Numbered from the stretch's first letter, positions 8,886 to 19,669 are shown. The stretch is DNA of 64,000 nucleotides from JAICMB01 sp035295125 (GCA_035295125.1 DATGJP010000074.1:62001-126000), one strand, 5' to 3'. Numbers and translations are program-made. The notes: generated by a model not told the origin, from the letters alone.

Positions 8886-9359
8886 TTATTTGAGTTCCTG
8901 GCTACTGGCGTTCGCCGGTTCGCTGCTCCAGTTCTGACGAATCGTCATGGTCTGGTCAGAATAAAACGTGCGACGGCCCGTGCTGTTGTAGACCTTGGGG
9001 TTGGCATTCAGGACATACCCGCTCGGCGTCTGCGTAAGGGTAAACGTGTAGCCCCCGTGTTCCCCTCCCGCGAGGCTGGACGGGATCAGGTCAGCGGCCT
9101 GTGGACCCGGACCTCCGCTTGCCGGCGGCCCCAGTTCGGCGAGCGAGCCGGCAAACTTGCCAAACTGCGACATGTACTGGGTTTGAGCCGTGTGGATGGT
9201 TTGAACTTCGCGGATGGCAGCCATTTCCTGTGCCTGCATCCGTGCTGCGCCTAATTTCGGAACAGCAATTGCCAGAATAATAAGAATGATCGCGATAACG
9301 ATCAGGAGCTCGATCAGCGAAAAACCGCCCGTCGCTCGTCGGACACGTGTACTTGCCAT
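8886..9359 (-). CDS. Type IV pilin-like (pseudopilin) protein
   Basis: 157 aa from the ATG at 9359. It carries a class III prepilin signal: basic leader STRVRRATG followed by FSLIELLIVIAIILIILAIA with Glu at +5 of the mature protein, so it should be cleaved and N-methylated by PilD. A longer frame from 9413 exists, but the short basic leader is the usual form. After the N-terminal helix comes a small globular domain (GGYTFTLTQTPSGYVLNANP), as in minor pilins/type II secretion pseudopilins (GspG-like). No other pilus genes are in the window; neighbours are an unknown protein upstream and a TPR protein downstream. Confidence 0.85.
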   Translation of the reverse strand: MASTRVRRATGGFSLIELLIVIAIILIILAIAVPKLGAARMQAQEMAAIREVQTIHTAQTQYMSQFGKFAGSLAELGPPASGGPGPQAADLIPSSLAGGEHGGYTFTLTQTPSGYVLNANPKVYNSTGRRTFYSDQTMTIRQNWSSEPANASSQELK

Positions 9360-9423
9360 GGCCTTTATCACATTATGACGCGATTCAGCGCAAGAGTGTG
9401 CAATCGGGATCACCTCGGGACGG

Positions 9424-10035
9424 TCACTTCAAAAGACCATTCGAGATTTTGAATGCGCTAGTGTCGACCTGCGTGCCGGTTACCCCCGCCTCGATACCGT
9501 AGATAGCGCTATTGGTTGGGCTTGGCTTCGGCTGAGCTCGGTTATATTGCGCCAGAATGGTCTTCTCGTATAGCTGCCTCCGCCTGACATCACCGACCAG
9601 GATTCTTGCGCCACGCGCCGCGCTCTTTAACTGCTTCAGAAACGCGGTAGTGGAAGCCGGGAGGTCAAAAAGGCTGGGGTCCAGTCCGGAGGGAGTCCCG
9701 AGAGCCGCGATACCGTCATAGGCGTGCTTCAAGATGGTGGCGGATATATGAAGGTAGAGGATCACCGTTGAGCCGGCGCCAAGACTCGAGGCGAGAACAT
9801 CAAAAGCGGGTGCGAGTGAATAAAGCTCCAGTGTTCCGACACCCGGAAACACTTCTAAGAGGGCGAGTTGGCCGAATCCAAGATTATTGCGCAGCCCCGC
9901 GGCCGCCGTCAGAAAATCCGGGCCGGTAAGTTGCGCGATCTTATTGAGAAGCGGAACCGCTTGCTGGACTGGGGCATTGGAGACCGGATCCCACGTCGCC
10001 ATGCCCAGGTTCATTCCCGACAAAGGCTCGATCAT
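9424..10035 (-). CDS. Unknown protein upstream of the pseudopilin
   Basis: I do not recognise this 203-aa protein. It has no clear signal peptide from the ATG at 10035, but the frame stays open upstream for 29 codons without an ATG, so a non-ATG start is possible. It is rich in Leu/Ala/Gly, with a hydrophobic middle (STVILYLHISATIL, about 89-102) and a polar C-terminus. It ends 64 bases before the pseudopilin start on the same strand, so the pair may be one transcript. The repeated small hydrophobic helices could fit an exported or surface-associated protein, but this is weak. Confidence 0.55.
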   Translation of the reverse strand: MIEPLSGMNLGMATWDPVSNAPVQQAVPLLNKIAQLTGPDFLTAAAGLRNNLGFGQLALLEVFPGVGTLELYSLAPAFDVLASSLGAGSTVILYLHISATILKHAYDGIAALGTPSGLDPSLFDLPASTTAFLKQLKSAARGARILVGDVRRRQLYEKTILAQYNRAQPKPSPTNSAIYGIEAGVTGTQVDTSAFKISNGLLK

Positions 10036-10124
10036 ATACCGGGTGCGCGGAAGCGCATTCCGGAGTTTATCACCACCTGCTGGTGAATATGGGCTCGTAG
10101 GTGCATGGAGCAGCGCGGGCTACA

Positions 10125-11744
<1,620 letters not shown>

Positions 11745-11827
11745 TCGCTATAATAGGAATTCATTCACCCGCGCTGTACTCTGTGATCTAACGTGCGCTC
11801 ATAGCCCGCGGGTGTACCTGGAGAGAT

Positions 11828-12088
11828 ATGGCTTACGTAATTGCAGAACCTTGCATCGGAACGAAAGACACAGCGTGCGTCGACGCCTGTCCCGTGGACT
11901 GCATTCATCCGAAGAAGGATGAACCCGACTTCGCCGCGCACAACATGATCTACATCGATCCCGTGGAATGCATCGACTGCGGCGCTTGCGTTCCTGTATG
12001 TCCGGTATCGGCGATCTTCGCTCTCGACGACCTCCCGGAAAAGTGGTCCGATTTCGCGCAGCAGAACGCCTCCTACTTCAAGAGATAG
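11828..12088 (+). CDS. Ferredoxin (7Fe/8Fe type, FdxA-like)
   Basis: 86-aa cytosolic electron carrier. Cysteines at 9, 17, 21, 25 and 48, 51, 54, 58 fit the FdxA pattern. In 7Fe ferredoxins the equivalents of C9, C17 and C58 bind a [3Fe-4S] cluster and C21, C48, C51, C54 a [4Fe-4S] cluster; the Cys found at position 11 of Azotobacter FdI is not present here (CIGTKDTAC), which suits a 3Fe site. A loop of a few extra residues (KKDEPDFAAHN) separates the halves. The gene is 83 bases after the mutase; a GGAGAGAT lies just before the ATG. Confidence 0.9.
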   Translation: MAYVIAEPCIGTKDTACVDACPVDCIHPKKDEPDFAAHNMIYIDPVECIDCGACVPVCPVSAIFALDDLPEKWSDFAQQNASYFKR

Positions 12089-12089
12089 A

Positions 12090-12135
12090 AGGTGGCACAG
12101 GAGGTTTCGCCTGCGCGTTTTCGGTGAAGTACAAA
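12090..12135 (+). repeat. Dispersed palindromic repeat, partial copy
   Basis: Begins GGTGGCACAGGAGGTTTCGC directly after the ferredoxin stop codon and continues with CTGCGC and a GGTGAAGT segment, matching the left half of the copies at 42781 and 31222. The right half is not clear. Confidence 0.55.
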
Positions 12136-12222
12136 GGCAAGCTGAAGAGGCGAAGAATCAGATGCTGGTAATACCCTTACCAGAGCTTGCCGCACCGGTA
12201 GTTACGACGGTCCTGAGGGTTT

Positions 12223-12597
12223 TCAACCCGGCCGGTACACTGCCGAGCTCGTATCCGTCTCCCAAACCTTGACCTCCGCGATGCGTACCGGCACGTCGGA
12301 TTGCAGGTCTGCCGACATGCGGTCGTGGAAGAATTTCGCAATGTTCTCCGCCGACGGATTGATCTTCGTGAATGGCTCCAGGTCGTTGATGAACTGGTGG
12401 TCCAGGTATTCGATCACCGCCCGCATCGAGCGCTTCAATTCCACAAAATCCACCAGCAGACCATTCGGGGCTAACTGCTCGCCCTGCACCTTCACCTCGA
12501 TGCGATAGTTGTGGCCGTGCACGTTCTCGCACTTGCCGTGATAATCCCGGAGCGAGTGCCCCGCCGCGAATGTCTGTTGTACCGAAACTTCAAACAT
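12223..12597 (-). CDS. queD: 6-carboxytetrahydropterin synthase / 6-pyruvoyl-tetrahydropterin synthase family
   Basis: 124-aa T-fold enzyme. In the QueD family it converts 7,8-dihydroneopterin triphosphate to 6-carboxy-tetrahydropterin in queuosine/7-deazapurine synthesis. Zinc ligands H14, H27 and H29 (AGHSL; NVHGHNY) and the catalytic Cys23 are present, as are DHQFINDL (about 66-73) and the C-terminal WETDTSSAVY with the substrate-anchoring Glu. Length fits bacterial QueD. The start overlaps the helicase stop by 8 bases, so the two genes are coupled. No other que genes are in the window, so QueD rather than PTPS is inferred from length and motif. Confidence 0.85.
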   Translation of the reverse strand: MFEVSVQQTFAAGHSLRDYHGKCENVHGHNYRIEVKVQGEQLAPNGLLVDFVELKRSMRAVIEYLDHQFINDLEPFTKINPSAENIAKFFHDRMSADLQSDVPVRIAEVKVWETDTSSAVYRPG

Positions 12598-14521
12598 CGA
12601 AAAACCGTTCCACCTCGGCTATGTCTGTGGTGAATGCATAGTAGGGTAGGCTGTCAAAGAACACCTGCCCATAACGCTGCTTCGTAATTCTATTGTCGAG
12701 CAAAACCAGCACGCCCCGGTCGGCGCGGCTACGGATCAACCGCCCGAAGCCCTGTTTGAGCGCCAGCGCGGCCTGCGGAATCTGGTACTCGTAAAACGGA
12801 TTCCCGCCACCGTCCCTTATGTTTTGGATGCGCGCCTCTACGACGGGGTCGCTTGGAACTGCAAACGGCAGTTTATCAATGATAACGCAGCTTAGCTGGT
12901 CGCCCTGCACGTCCACGCCTTGCCAGAACGATGAAGTCGCGAAGAGCACGCAGTTGGGTGTGGCGCGAAACTCCTGGAGCAAAGCGCTGCGTGGACCGGT
13001 GCCCTGCAGCAGCGTCGGATACTCAATCTCAAGCGACACGCGATCGTAAACCAAGCGCATCTGCTGATAGCTCGTGAAGAGCACAAACGCCCGCCCCTGG
13101 CTGTGCTTCAGAATCCGAGTAATCTCCGATGCCGCCGCGGACGTGAATGCGGGACTCCGAGGATCGGGCATGTGCTGCGGCACGTACAACAGCGACTGCG
13201 TCTGGAAATCGAAGTGGCTGGGAACCACCAGCGTCCGCGCGTGGCGTATCCCAAGCCGCCTTTGTGCAAACTCGAAATGGCCCTCCACCGCCAGCGTCGC
13301 CGACGTGAGAATCACCGTGTCGAGCGAATCGAACAGCTTCTCCTCGAGGAGTGACGACACATCGATCGGGGTGGCCTGCAGGAAGCAGCCGCGCCCGCGC
13401 CGCTCCGTCCAATAGACGAACTGCTTGTTGCCGCTCTGCATCCAGAACGTCAATGCCTGCGAGATCTCTTTCGTCCTACGAAACAGCGGATAAACTTCTT
13501 CGGGTACGCTCTTGATCAGTTGCAGGTGCGCACCCAGCAGCTCCAGAGCATGTAGAAAATTGTTGTACTTCTCTTCGTGAAGCTCCAGAAATGCGTCTTG
13601 CCCCCGGAACCCGGTCCGCCCCTCGGTATCCCCGAACAGCATGAAGAACATCTCGGCCCGGTCCTGAACCGCATCGAGAATCCGGTCGAGTTCCTGTGTC
13701 CCGAACTCTTTCCGCCGTGAGACGGCGCTCACGTCTCTCACCAGGTCCTGAACCTGGTACGTGCTGATGTTCGCCCCGAAGTACTGTCCCGCGACGTCCT
13801 CAATATCGTGCGCCTCGTCGAAGATCACAGCGGCATACTCGGGAATGATGCCGCCAAACTCCTCCTCTTTCACTGCCAGGTCCGCAAAGAACAGGTGATG
13901 ATTGACGATGATGATGTCGCTTTCCATCGCGCGCTGGTGCATTTGCGTGATGAAGCAGCGTTCGAACTGCTGGCACTTCTGCCCCGTGCAAAGTTCGCGG
14001 CGCGCGTCGATCTTGAACCAGGCTGAGCTTTGCTCCGGCAGCGCCTTAATTTCCGACCGGTCGCCGGTTTCTGTGGTCTTTTCCCACTCCCGAATGATTT
14101 GAAAATCGGCGACCTCTTCCAGTCCGCTCAGAATCGGCTCGCGATCAGCATCGTAAATCTTCTGACGGCAGGCGTAGTTCGACCGCCCCTTCATGTAGCA
14201 GACCTGCAACGGCCGCGCAAAGTGCTGTTGAAGAAATGGGACATCCTTGAAGAACAGTTGTTCCTGCAGGTTCTTCGTGCCCGTCGACACCACCACGCGC
14301 TTGCCCGACAGGATCGCGGGAATCAGGTAAGCCAGTGTCTTCCCCGTTCCGGTTCCCGCGTCTACAAGCAGATGTCTCTTGTCGGCGATCGCCGCTTCAA
14401 TGGCCTCGGCCATCTCCAGTTGGCCGGGCCGGAACTCGTAGTTCGGGTGCCACCGCGAAAGAACTCCGTTCCGGGAGAAAAATTGACGCGCGGTAATGGC
14501 TTTAGCCGGCGACGAGGACAT
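12590..14521 (-). CDS. DinG/YoaA-type ATP-dependent DNA helicase with Fe-S cluster
   Basis: 643-aa superfamily 2 XPD-like helicase. Walker A DAGTGTGKT at 54-62, DEAH box at 235-238, VNHHLFFADL at about 206-215 and the C-terminal motif VI region GFGRLIRSRADRGVLVLLD. Cysteines C118, C178, C183 and C189 lie between motifs I and II, at the place of the 4Fe-4S cluster of DinG/XPD. Expected to unwind damaged or structured DNA (R-loops, forks) with 5'-3' polarity. No exonuclease domain is present, so YoaA/DinG of the Gram-negative form. Transcribed away from phosphoketolase; overlaps queD by 8 bases. Confidence 0.88.
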   Translation of the reverse strand: MSSSPAKAITARQFFSRNGVLSRWHPNYEFRPGQLEMAEAIEAAIADKRHLLVDAGTGTGKTLAYLIPAILSGKRVVVSTGTKNLQEQLFFKDVPFLQQHFARPLQVCYMKGRSNYACRQKIYDADREPILSGLEEVADFQIIREWEKTTETGDRSEIKALPEQSSAWFKIDARRELCTGQKCQQFERCFITQMHQRAMESDIIIVNHHLFFADLAVKEEEFGGIIPEYAAVIFDEAHDIEDVAGQYFGANISTYQVQDLVRDVSAVSRRKEFGTQELDRILDAVQDRAEMFFMLFGDTEGRTGFRGQDAFLELHEEKYNNFLHALELLGAHLQLIKSVPEEVYPLFRRTKEISQALTFWMQSGNKQFVYWTERRGRGCFLQATPIDVSSLLEEKLFDSLDTVILTSATLAVEGHFEFAQRRLGIRHARTLVVPSHFDFQTQSLLYVPQHMPDPRSPAFTSAAASEITRILKHSQGRAFVLFTSYQQMRLVYDRVSLEIEYPTLLQGTGPRSALLQEFRATPNCVLFATSSFWQGVDVQGDQLSCVIIDKLPFAVPSDPVVEARIQNIRDGGGNPFYEYQIPQAALALKQGFGRLIRSRADRGVLVLLDNRITKQRYGQVFFDSLPYYAFTTDIAEVERFFDV

Positions 14522-14585
14522 CCACTTCTATTATGTGTAACGCCACCGCCATTTTTCTCTGTCATCCTGATGATGAGGAGAAGTC

Positions 14586-16976
14586 ATGAGCACGACCCAG
14601 ATCGAGCCGAACGTTGAAACTCGCCCTCTTAGCGACGATGAGTTGCGCAAAATGGACGCCTACTGGCGGGCGGCCAATTATCTCTCCGTAGGTCAGATTT
14701 ACTTGTACGATAATCCCCTGCTCACCGAGCCGCTGAAGCTCGAACACGTCAAGCCCCGACTCCTGGGGCACTGGGGCACCACGCCTGGCCTCAACTTCAT
14801 TTACGTCCACGCCAACCGGGTGATCAAGAAGTACGACCTGAACATGATCTACATCGCGGGACCGGGACACGGCGGACCTGGGCTCGTTGCCAACACATAC
14901 CTCGAAGGAACCTATAGCGAGTTCTACCCCAACATCTCCCGCAATGCCGAAGGCATGAAGCGCCTGTTCACGCAGTTCTCGTTTCCGGGCGGCATTCCGA
15001 GCCATGTTGCTCCCGAGACGCCGGGCTCGATTCACGAAGGCGGCGAGTTGGGTTACTCGTTGCTGCACGCCTATGGCGCCGCGTTCGACAATCCCGATCT
15101 GTTCGCACTCTGCGTGATTGGCGACGGCGAAGCGGAGACTGGCGCGCTCGCGACGAGCTGGCATTCCAACAAGTTTTTCAACCCCACGCGCGATGGCGCC
15201 GTGATCCCGATCCTCCATCTGAACGGGTACAAGATCGCCGGTCCAACCGTCCTGGCTCGCATCAGCCATCAGGAATTGACGGAGCTGCTCGAGGGCTGTG
15301 GCTACAAGCCGTATTTCGTCGAGGGTGACGATCCAGCGCCCATGCATCAGCTTATGGCGTCAACGTTTGACATGGTGGTGCAGGAAATTCGCGATATCCA
15401 GAAGAATGTCCGCGCCAATGGCTTTCACGAGCGGCAGCCCTGGCCGATGATTGTTATGCGTACTCCGAAAGGCTGGACGGGGCCCAAAGAGGTCGACGGG
15501 GTCCCCATAGAGGGAACATTCCGCGCCCACCAGGTTCCGCTTACCGAGCTGGCCGCCAAACCGGAACACCTGAAAATGCTCGAAAGCTGGATGAAGAGCT
15601 ACAAGCCGGAGGAGCTATTTGACGACAACGGCACGTTGATTCCGGAGCTGTGTGAACTCGCGCCCAAAGGCACGCACCGCATGGGCGCGAACCCCAACGC
15701 CAACGGCGGTCTTCTCCTGAAAGATCTGCGGCTCCCCGACTTCCGCGAATACGCTGTCGATGTCCCCAAGCCGGGAGCCGTCACGGCCGAAGCCACTCGC
15801 ATTCTGGGCGACTTCCTGCGCGACATCATGAAAAACAACGCGGACAACAAAAACTTCCGAGTCTTCGGGCCGGACGAGACCGCGTCCAATCGCCTCAACG
15901 CCCTTTTCACGGTGACGGACCGCATGTCCACCGCAACGGTCCTTCCGACGGATGAAAACGTCTCGCCCGACGGCCGTGTGATGGAGGTCCTCAGCGAGCA
16001 TATGTGCCAGGGTTGGCTTGAAGGCTACCTGCTTACCGGTCGCCACGGCTTCTTCTCCTGCTACGAGGCGTTTATCCACATCATCGATTCCATGTTCAAT
16101 CAACATGCGAAATGGCTGAAAACCACGAACAAGATTCCGTGGCGCAGGCCGATCGCCTCGTTGAACTACCTGCTCACCTCGCACGTCTGGCGGCAGGACC
16201 ACAACGGCTTCAGCCACCAGGACCCGGGTTTCATTGACCATGTCGTGAACAAGAAAGCCGACGTCGTCCGCGTTTACCTGCCGCCCGACGCGAACACGCT
16301 GCTCTCGGTGGGTAACCACTGCCTGCGCAGCCGCCAATACGTCAACGTCATCATCGCCGGCAAACAGCCTGCGCTGCAGTATCTCAACATGGAAGCTGCG
16401 ATTCGCCACTGCACAGCCGGCATTGGCATTTGGGAGTGGGCCAGCAACGACGACGGCAACGAGCCGGATGTCGTAATGGCATGCTGCGGCGACATCCCGA
16501 CGCTCGAAACCCTGGCGGCCGTCGATTTTCTTCGCCGCCGCCTGCCCGACGTGAAGATTCGCGTAGTCAACGTCGTCGATCTGATGACGCTGCAACCCTC
16601 CACTGAGCATCCGCACGGCCTCTCTGACCGCGATTTCGATTCGATGTTCACCACCGACAGGCCGATCGTTTTCGCGTTTCACGGCTATCCCTGGTTGATC
16701 CATCGCCTCACTTATCGCCGCCACAATCATGACAATATGCACGTGCGCGGCTACAAGGAAGAGGGCACCACGACGACGCCATTCGATATGACGGTACTTA
16801 ACGATCTGGATCGTTACCACCTCGCGGGCGATGTGCTCGATCGCGTGCCCCGGCTACGGAATGTCGCGGCCCACGTGAAACAGGAACTGCGCAATCGCCT
16901 GATTGAGCACAAACTCTACATCGCGAAACACGGCGACGACATGCCGGAAATTCGCGACTGGAAATGGGGCCAGTGA
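14586..16976 (+). CDS. xfp: Phosphoketolase (xylulose-5-P / fructose-6-P)
   Basis: 796-aa thiamine-diphosphate enzyme that cleaves xylulose 5-phosphate (and often fructose 6-phosphate) with phosphate to acetyl phosphate plus glyceraldehyde 3-phosphate (or erythrose 4-phosphate). Length and motifs fit the family: YIAGPGHGGPGLVANTYLEG (about 84-103), the ThDP-binding GDGEAETGA (about 179-187), RTPKGWTGPKEVDG and the C-terminal FHGYPWLIHRLTYRR. A strong GAGGAGA lies 7 bases before the ATG at 14586. The last 13 bases overlap acetate kinase, which consumes the acetyl phosphate. The pair forms a complete acetate-forming phosphoketolase branch. Confidence 0.95.
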   Translation: MSTTQIEPNVETRPLSDDELRKMDAYWRAANYLSVGQIYLYDNPLLTEPLKLEHVKPRLLGHWGTTPGLNFIYVHANRVIKKYDLNMIYIAGPGHGGPGLVANTYLEGTYSEFYPNISRNAEGMKRLFTQFSFPGGIPSHVAPETPGSIHEGGELGYSLLHAYGAAFDNPDLFALCVIGDGEAETGALATSWHSNKFFNPTRDGAVIPILHLNGYKIAGPTVLARISHQELTELLEGCGYKPYFVEGDDPAPMHQLMASTFDMVVQEIRDIQKNVRANGFHERQPWPMIVMRTPKGWTGPKEVDGVPIEGTFRAHQVPLTELAAKPEHLKMLESWMKSYKPEELFDDNGTLIPELCELAPKGTHRMGANPNANGGLLLKDLRLPDFREYAVDVPKPGAVTAEATRILGDFLRDIMKNNADNKNFRVFGPDETASNRLNALFTVTDRMSTATVLPTDENVSPDGRVMEVLSEHMCQGWLEGYLLTGRHGFFSCYEAFIHIIDSMFNQHAKWLKTTNKIPWRRPIASLNYLLTSHVWRQDHNGFSHQDPGFIDHVVNKKADVVRVYLPPDANTLLSVGNHCLRSRQYVNVIIAGKQPALQYLNMEAAIRHCTAGIGIWEWASNDDGNEPDVVMACCGDIPTLETLAAVDFLRRRLPDVKIRVVNVVDLMTLQPSTEHPHGLSDRDFDSMFTTDRPIVFAFHGYPWLIHRLTYRRHNHDNMHVRGYKEEGTTTTPFDMTVLNDLDRYHLAGDVLDRVPRLRNVAAHVKQELRNRLIEHKLYIAKHGDDMPEIRDWKWGQ

Positions 16977-18094
16977 AGGCTCTCGTCCTAAATGCCGGGT
17001 CGAGCAGTCTGAAAGTGATGCTATGGCAGGTGGAGGGCACGCTGCCCTCCATGCCGCCCAAAGCCCTTTGGCGGAAACACGTCGAGTGGCACGATAAGGC
17101 CATCGAGTTCGATTCCGTTCTCGGTTCGATTCCGGACGCGGCGAGTATCGATGTTGTGGGGCATCGCATTGTTCACGGCGGCTCCAGGTTCCGCGAGAGC
17201 ACCCGAATTACGCCCGAGGTGCGCGATGCTATCGCCAAAATGGGTGAATTCGCGCCGGAGCACAATCGCGTGGAATTGGCCGGCATTCAGGCCGTAGAAC
17301 GCGTGCTTCGGCCGGACACGCCGCAAGTCGCCGTGTTCGACACGGCGTTTCACGCCACCCTGGCGCCGCCCGCTTACGTGTATCCTGGTCCGTACGAGTG
17401 GGTCGATCAAGGCATCCGGCGTTACGGTTTTCACGGTATCAGTCACCAGTACGTGAGCCGCCGCGCCGCCGAGATGCTGGGGCGCGACCTGAAATCGCTG
17501 CGGCTGGTCACATGCCATCTCGGAAACGGCTGCTCGCTGGCGGCAATCCGTAACGGCGCGAGCGTCGACACCACCATGGGCTTCACGCCGCTCGATGGCG
17601 TCATGATGGGTTCACGCTCCGGTTCGGTGGATCCCGGCATTCTCATCGCGCTGGTTCGAGACCAGGGTTATACGGCCGATCGCCTCGATCACACGCTGAA
17701 CGAAGAATCGGGTCTGAAGGGTGTGTCCGGCGTCTCCAGCGACATGCGCGAGGTCCTGGCAGCGATTGAGATGGGCAACGAACGCGCCCGTCTCGCCTTC
17801 GACGTCTACACTCATCGCCTGATTCAGGAAATCGGGGCAATGATCGCGAGCGTCGGCGGCATTGACGCTCTGATATTCACCGCCGGTGTAGGCGAAAATT
17901 GCGCTCCGCTCCGCGAAATTGTGTGCCGCCAATTCTCGTTTCTGGGAATCGCCATCGACCCTGCCCGTAACGCGGAAACACCCGTCGACGCCGAAATCAG
18001 CTCGGCTGACTCCGGGGCGAGAATCCTCGTCATCCACACCGAAGAAGATTGGGAAATCGCGCGGGAATGCTGCCGGTTGTATAATCGAGATTAA
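16964..18094 (+). CDS. ackA: Acetate kinase
   Basis: 376-aa ASKHA-fold kinase, converts acetyl phosphate and ADP to acetate and ATP. Diagnostic motifs: NAGSSSLK (about 10-17), HRIVHGGSRF, FDTAFHATL, YGFHGISHQYVSRR, the phosphate loop CHLGNGCSL and PLDGVMMGSRSGSVDPGI. It is slightly shorter than the typical 395-405 aa. The ATG at 16964 lies inside the phosphoketolase gene; a GTG at 16973 is an alternative. Direct overlap with xfp suggests coupled synthesis so that acetyl phosphate does not accumulate. Confidence 0.93.
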   Translation: MGPVKALVLNAGSSSLKVMLWQVEGTLPSMPPKALWRKHVEWHDKAIEFDSVLGSIPDAASIDVVGHRIVHGGSRFRESTRITPEVRDAIAKMGEFAPEHNRVELAGIQAVERVLRPDTPQVAVFDTAFHATLAPPAYVYPGPYEWVDQGIRRYGFHGISHQYVSRRAAEMLGRDLKSLRLVTCHLGNGCSLAAIRNGASVDTTMGFTPLDGVMMGSRSGSVDPGILIALVRDQGYTADRLDHTLNEESGLKGVSGVSSDMREVLAAIEMGNERARLAFDVYTHRLIQEIGAMIASVGGIDALIFTAGVGENCAPLREIVCRQFSFLGIAIDPARNAETPVDAEISSADSGARILVIHTEEDWEIARECCRLYNRD

Positions 18095-18112
18095 CCTTCC
18101 AGGATTTCGCCA

Positions 18113-19540
18113 ATGTTGTTCCGCGTTTTTTCAGCCCTCGTATTCTGCGTGTCCCTCCCGCTCTTTGCCCGCGAAGAATGGGTCCGCCTGACCACCCCGC
18201 ACTTCGAAATGCTCACCACGGCGGGTGAGAAGAAGGGCCGTGAAGCGATTCTGTATTTCGAGCAGGTCCGCTCTTTTTTCATTCAGGCTTCGCCTAAGAA
18301 ACAGGCGCCTCAATTTCCGGTGCGCATCGTCGCCTTTCGTTCGGAGAAAGAATACGCGCCTTACCGCCCGAATGAATCTGCGATTGCGTATTACCATCGC
18401 GACCGCAGCCGCGACTCCATCGTGATGGAGGATATTCAGTCTGAACACTTTCCGGTCGCCATCCACGAGTACACGCACCTCATCATCGAGCACTCCGGCT
18501 TGAAGTTGCCGGTTTGGATGAACGAAGGTTGGGCCGAGCTTTATTCGACGTTAAGGCCGCAGGGCAAGCAGGCACTCGTCGGCGACATTCCTTTGGGCAG
18601 GCTGCAGATCCTCCGCACGGAAAAATGGCTCGATCTGGCAACTGTGACGTCCGTCGATCGCAACTCGCCGCTCTATAACGAGAAGAACAAATCTCACATT
18701 TTCTATTCCGAGGCTTGGGCGCTCATGCACATGCTGTATCTGTCGGACGCATATAGGCCCAATTTCACAAAGTTCGTAGTCACGGTTGCCAATGGAAAAA
18801 CGACGGCTGAAGCTTTCGAGAGCGTATATGGCCGCTCGCTCGCCGACGTCCAGAAGGACCTCAACGGCTACGTCCTCGGCTCGTTTTTTCATGGCGCGCT
18901 GTTCGACATCAAGCTTGCCAAGTCGGAAGAAGACGCCGACGTCAGTACGCCGTTGAGTTTCGAGGTGCAAATGGCGCTGGCTGATCTCCTGGCGGGGCGT
19001 AAGCCCGACGAAGCGCGGCAGCGCTATGAGCAGATCGCGAAGGAGAATCCGGGCAGACCGGAGGTAGAGGAATCGCTGGGGTATCTGGCGTGGCGTGATA
19101 AGGACATTGCCGGCGCTCGTGAGCACTTTGCCAAGGCGATTGCCGCGGGAACCAAGAACCCTCAGATGTGCTTCCACTATGCGATGCTCGATCGCAGGGG
19201 AGGGGATCTCAAGAAGGAAGCCATACCGGCCCTCGATAGGGCGCTGGAGTTAAAGCCCGATTACCTTGAAGCGCGCCTCGAACTCGGAATGATGTACCTC
19301 AACATGCATGAGTGGAACGCCGCGCTGATCAATCTGGCCACGATCAAACACGTCGACGAGGAGCATGCGCACCGGCTCTTTTCAGGCCTTGCATATGCAG
19401 ACATGCACCTGGGCGACGCTGAGGCGGCGCGTAAAAATGCGGAATTGGCGAAGAAGTATGCGGCAACAGATGACGAAAAACGGCAGTCGGACGAGCTGTT
19501 GCGTTATCTGGATCGCACGCCCGCATCACGGCCACAATAG
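18113..19540 (+). CDS. Exported gluzincin-like metallopeptidase with TPR domain
   Basis: 475-aa protein. Signal peptide at about 1-19 (LVFCVSLPLFA). Zinc-peptidase motif HEYTH at 118-122 with a downstream Glu in NEGWAELYS (E138), i.e. HExxH + E, DUF1570/peptidase MA-like. The C-terminal half (about 285-460) is tetratricopeptide repeats (AREHFAKAIAAGTKNPQMCF; ALDRALELKPDYLEARLELG). Probably periplasmic; substrate unknown. Starts 18 bases after ackA; a TATAAT at 18080-18085 near the ackA end could start its own transcript, but no -35 is visible. It faces the chemoreceptor gene across a repeat. Confidence 0.8.
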   Translation: MLFRVFSALVFCVSLPLFAREEWVRLTTPHFEMLTTAGEKKGREAILYFEQVRSFFIQASPKKQAPQFPVRIVAFRSEKEYAPYRPNESAIAYYHRDRSRDSIVMEDIQSEHFPVAIHEYTHLIIEHSGLKLPVWMNEGWAELYSTLRPQGKQALVGDIPLGRLQILRTEKWLDLATVTSVDRNSPLYNEKNKSHIFYSEAWALMHMLYLSDAYRPNFTKFVVTVANGKTTAEAFESVYGRSLADVQKDLNGYVLGSFFHGALFDIKLAKSEEDADVSTPLSFEVQMALADLLAGRKPDEARQRYEQIAKENPGRPEVEESLGYLAWRDKDIAGAREHFAKAIAAGTKNPQMCFHYAMLDRRGGDLKKEAIPALDRALELKPDYLEARLELGMMYLNMHEWNAALINLATIKHVDEEHAHRLFSGLAYADMHLGDAEAARKNAELAKKYAATDDEKRQSDELLRYLDRTPASRPQ

Positions 19541-19576
19541 CGATTCTTTGCAGACCGCGAGAGTGGATGAAGACAG

Positions 19577-19646
19577 GGTGGGGCAGGCGGTTTCGCCTGC
19601 GCATCCCCGGTGCCGTCTAAAGCACAGGCGAAACCGCCTGTGTCAC
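19577..19646. repeat. Two inverted copies of the dispersed repeat between convergent genes
   Basis: A left unit (GGTGGGGCAGGCGGTTTCGC, 19577-19596, then CTGCGC) and an inverted right unit (GCACAGGCGAAACCGCCTGT, 19622-19641, then GTCAC) face each other, so the whole 70-base stretch can fold into one long hairpin. It lies between the stops of the metallopeptidase gene (19540) and the chemoreceptor gene (19670) and is followed by TTTTT; it may serve as a terminator for both strands. Confidence 0.7.
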
Positions 19647-19669
19647 TTTTTACTAGCGATGCAGCCTTC

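Noticed and set aside
11749..11754. TATAAT after the mutase gene as a promoter for the ferredoxin
   Set aside because: No matching -35 hexamer at 16-18 bases; too weak to list as a feature.
15615..16820. Minus-strand open frame of 401 codons opposite phosphoketolase
   Set aside because: Antisense shadow of a well-supported enzyme gene.
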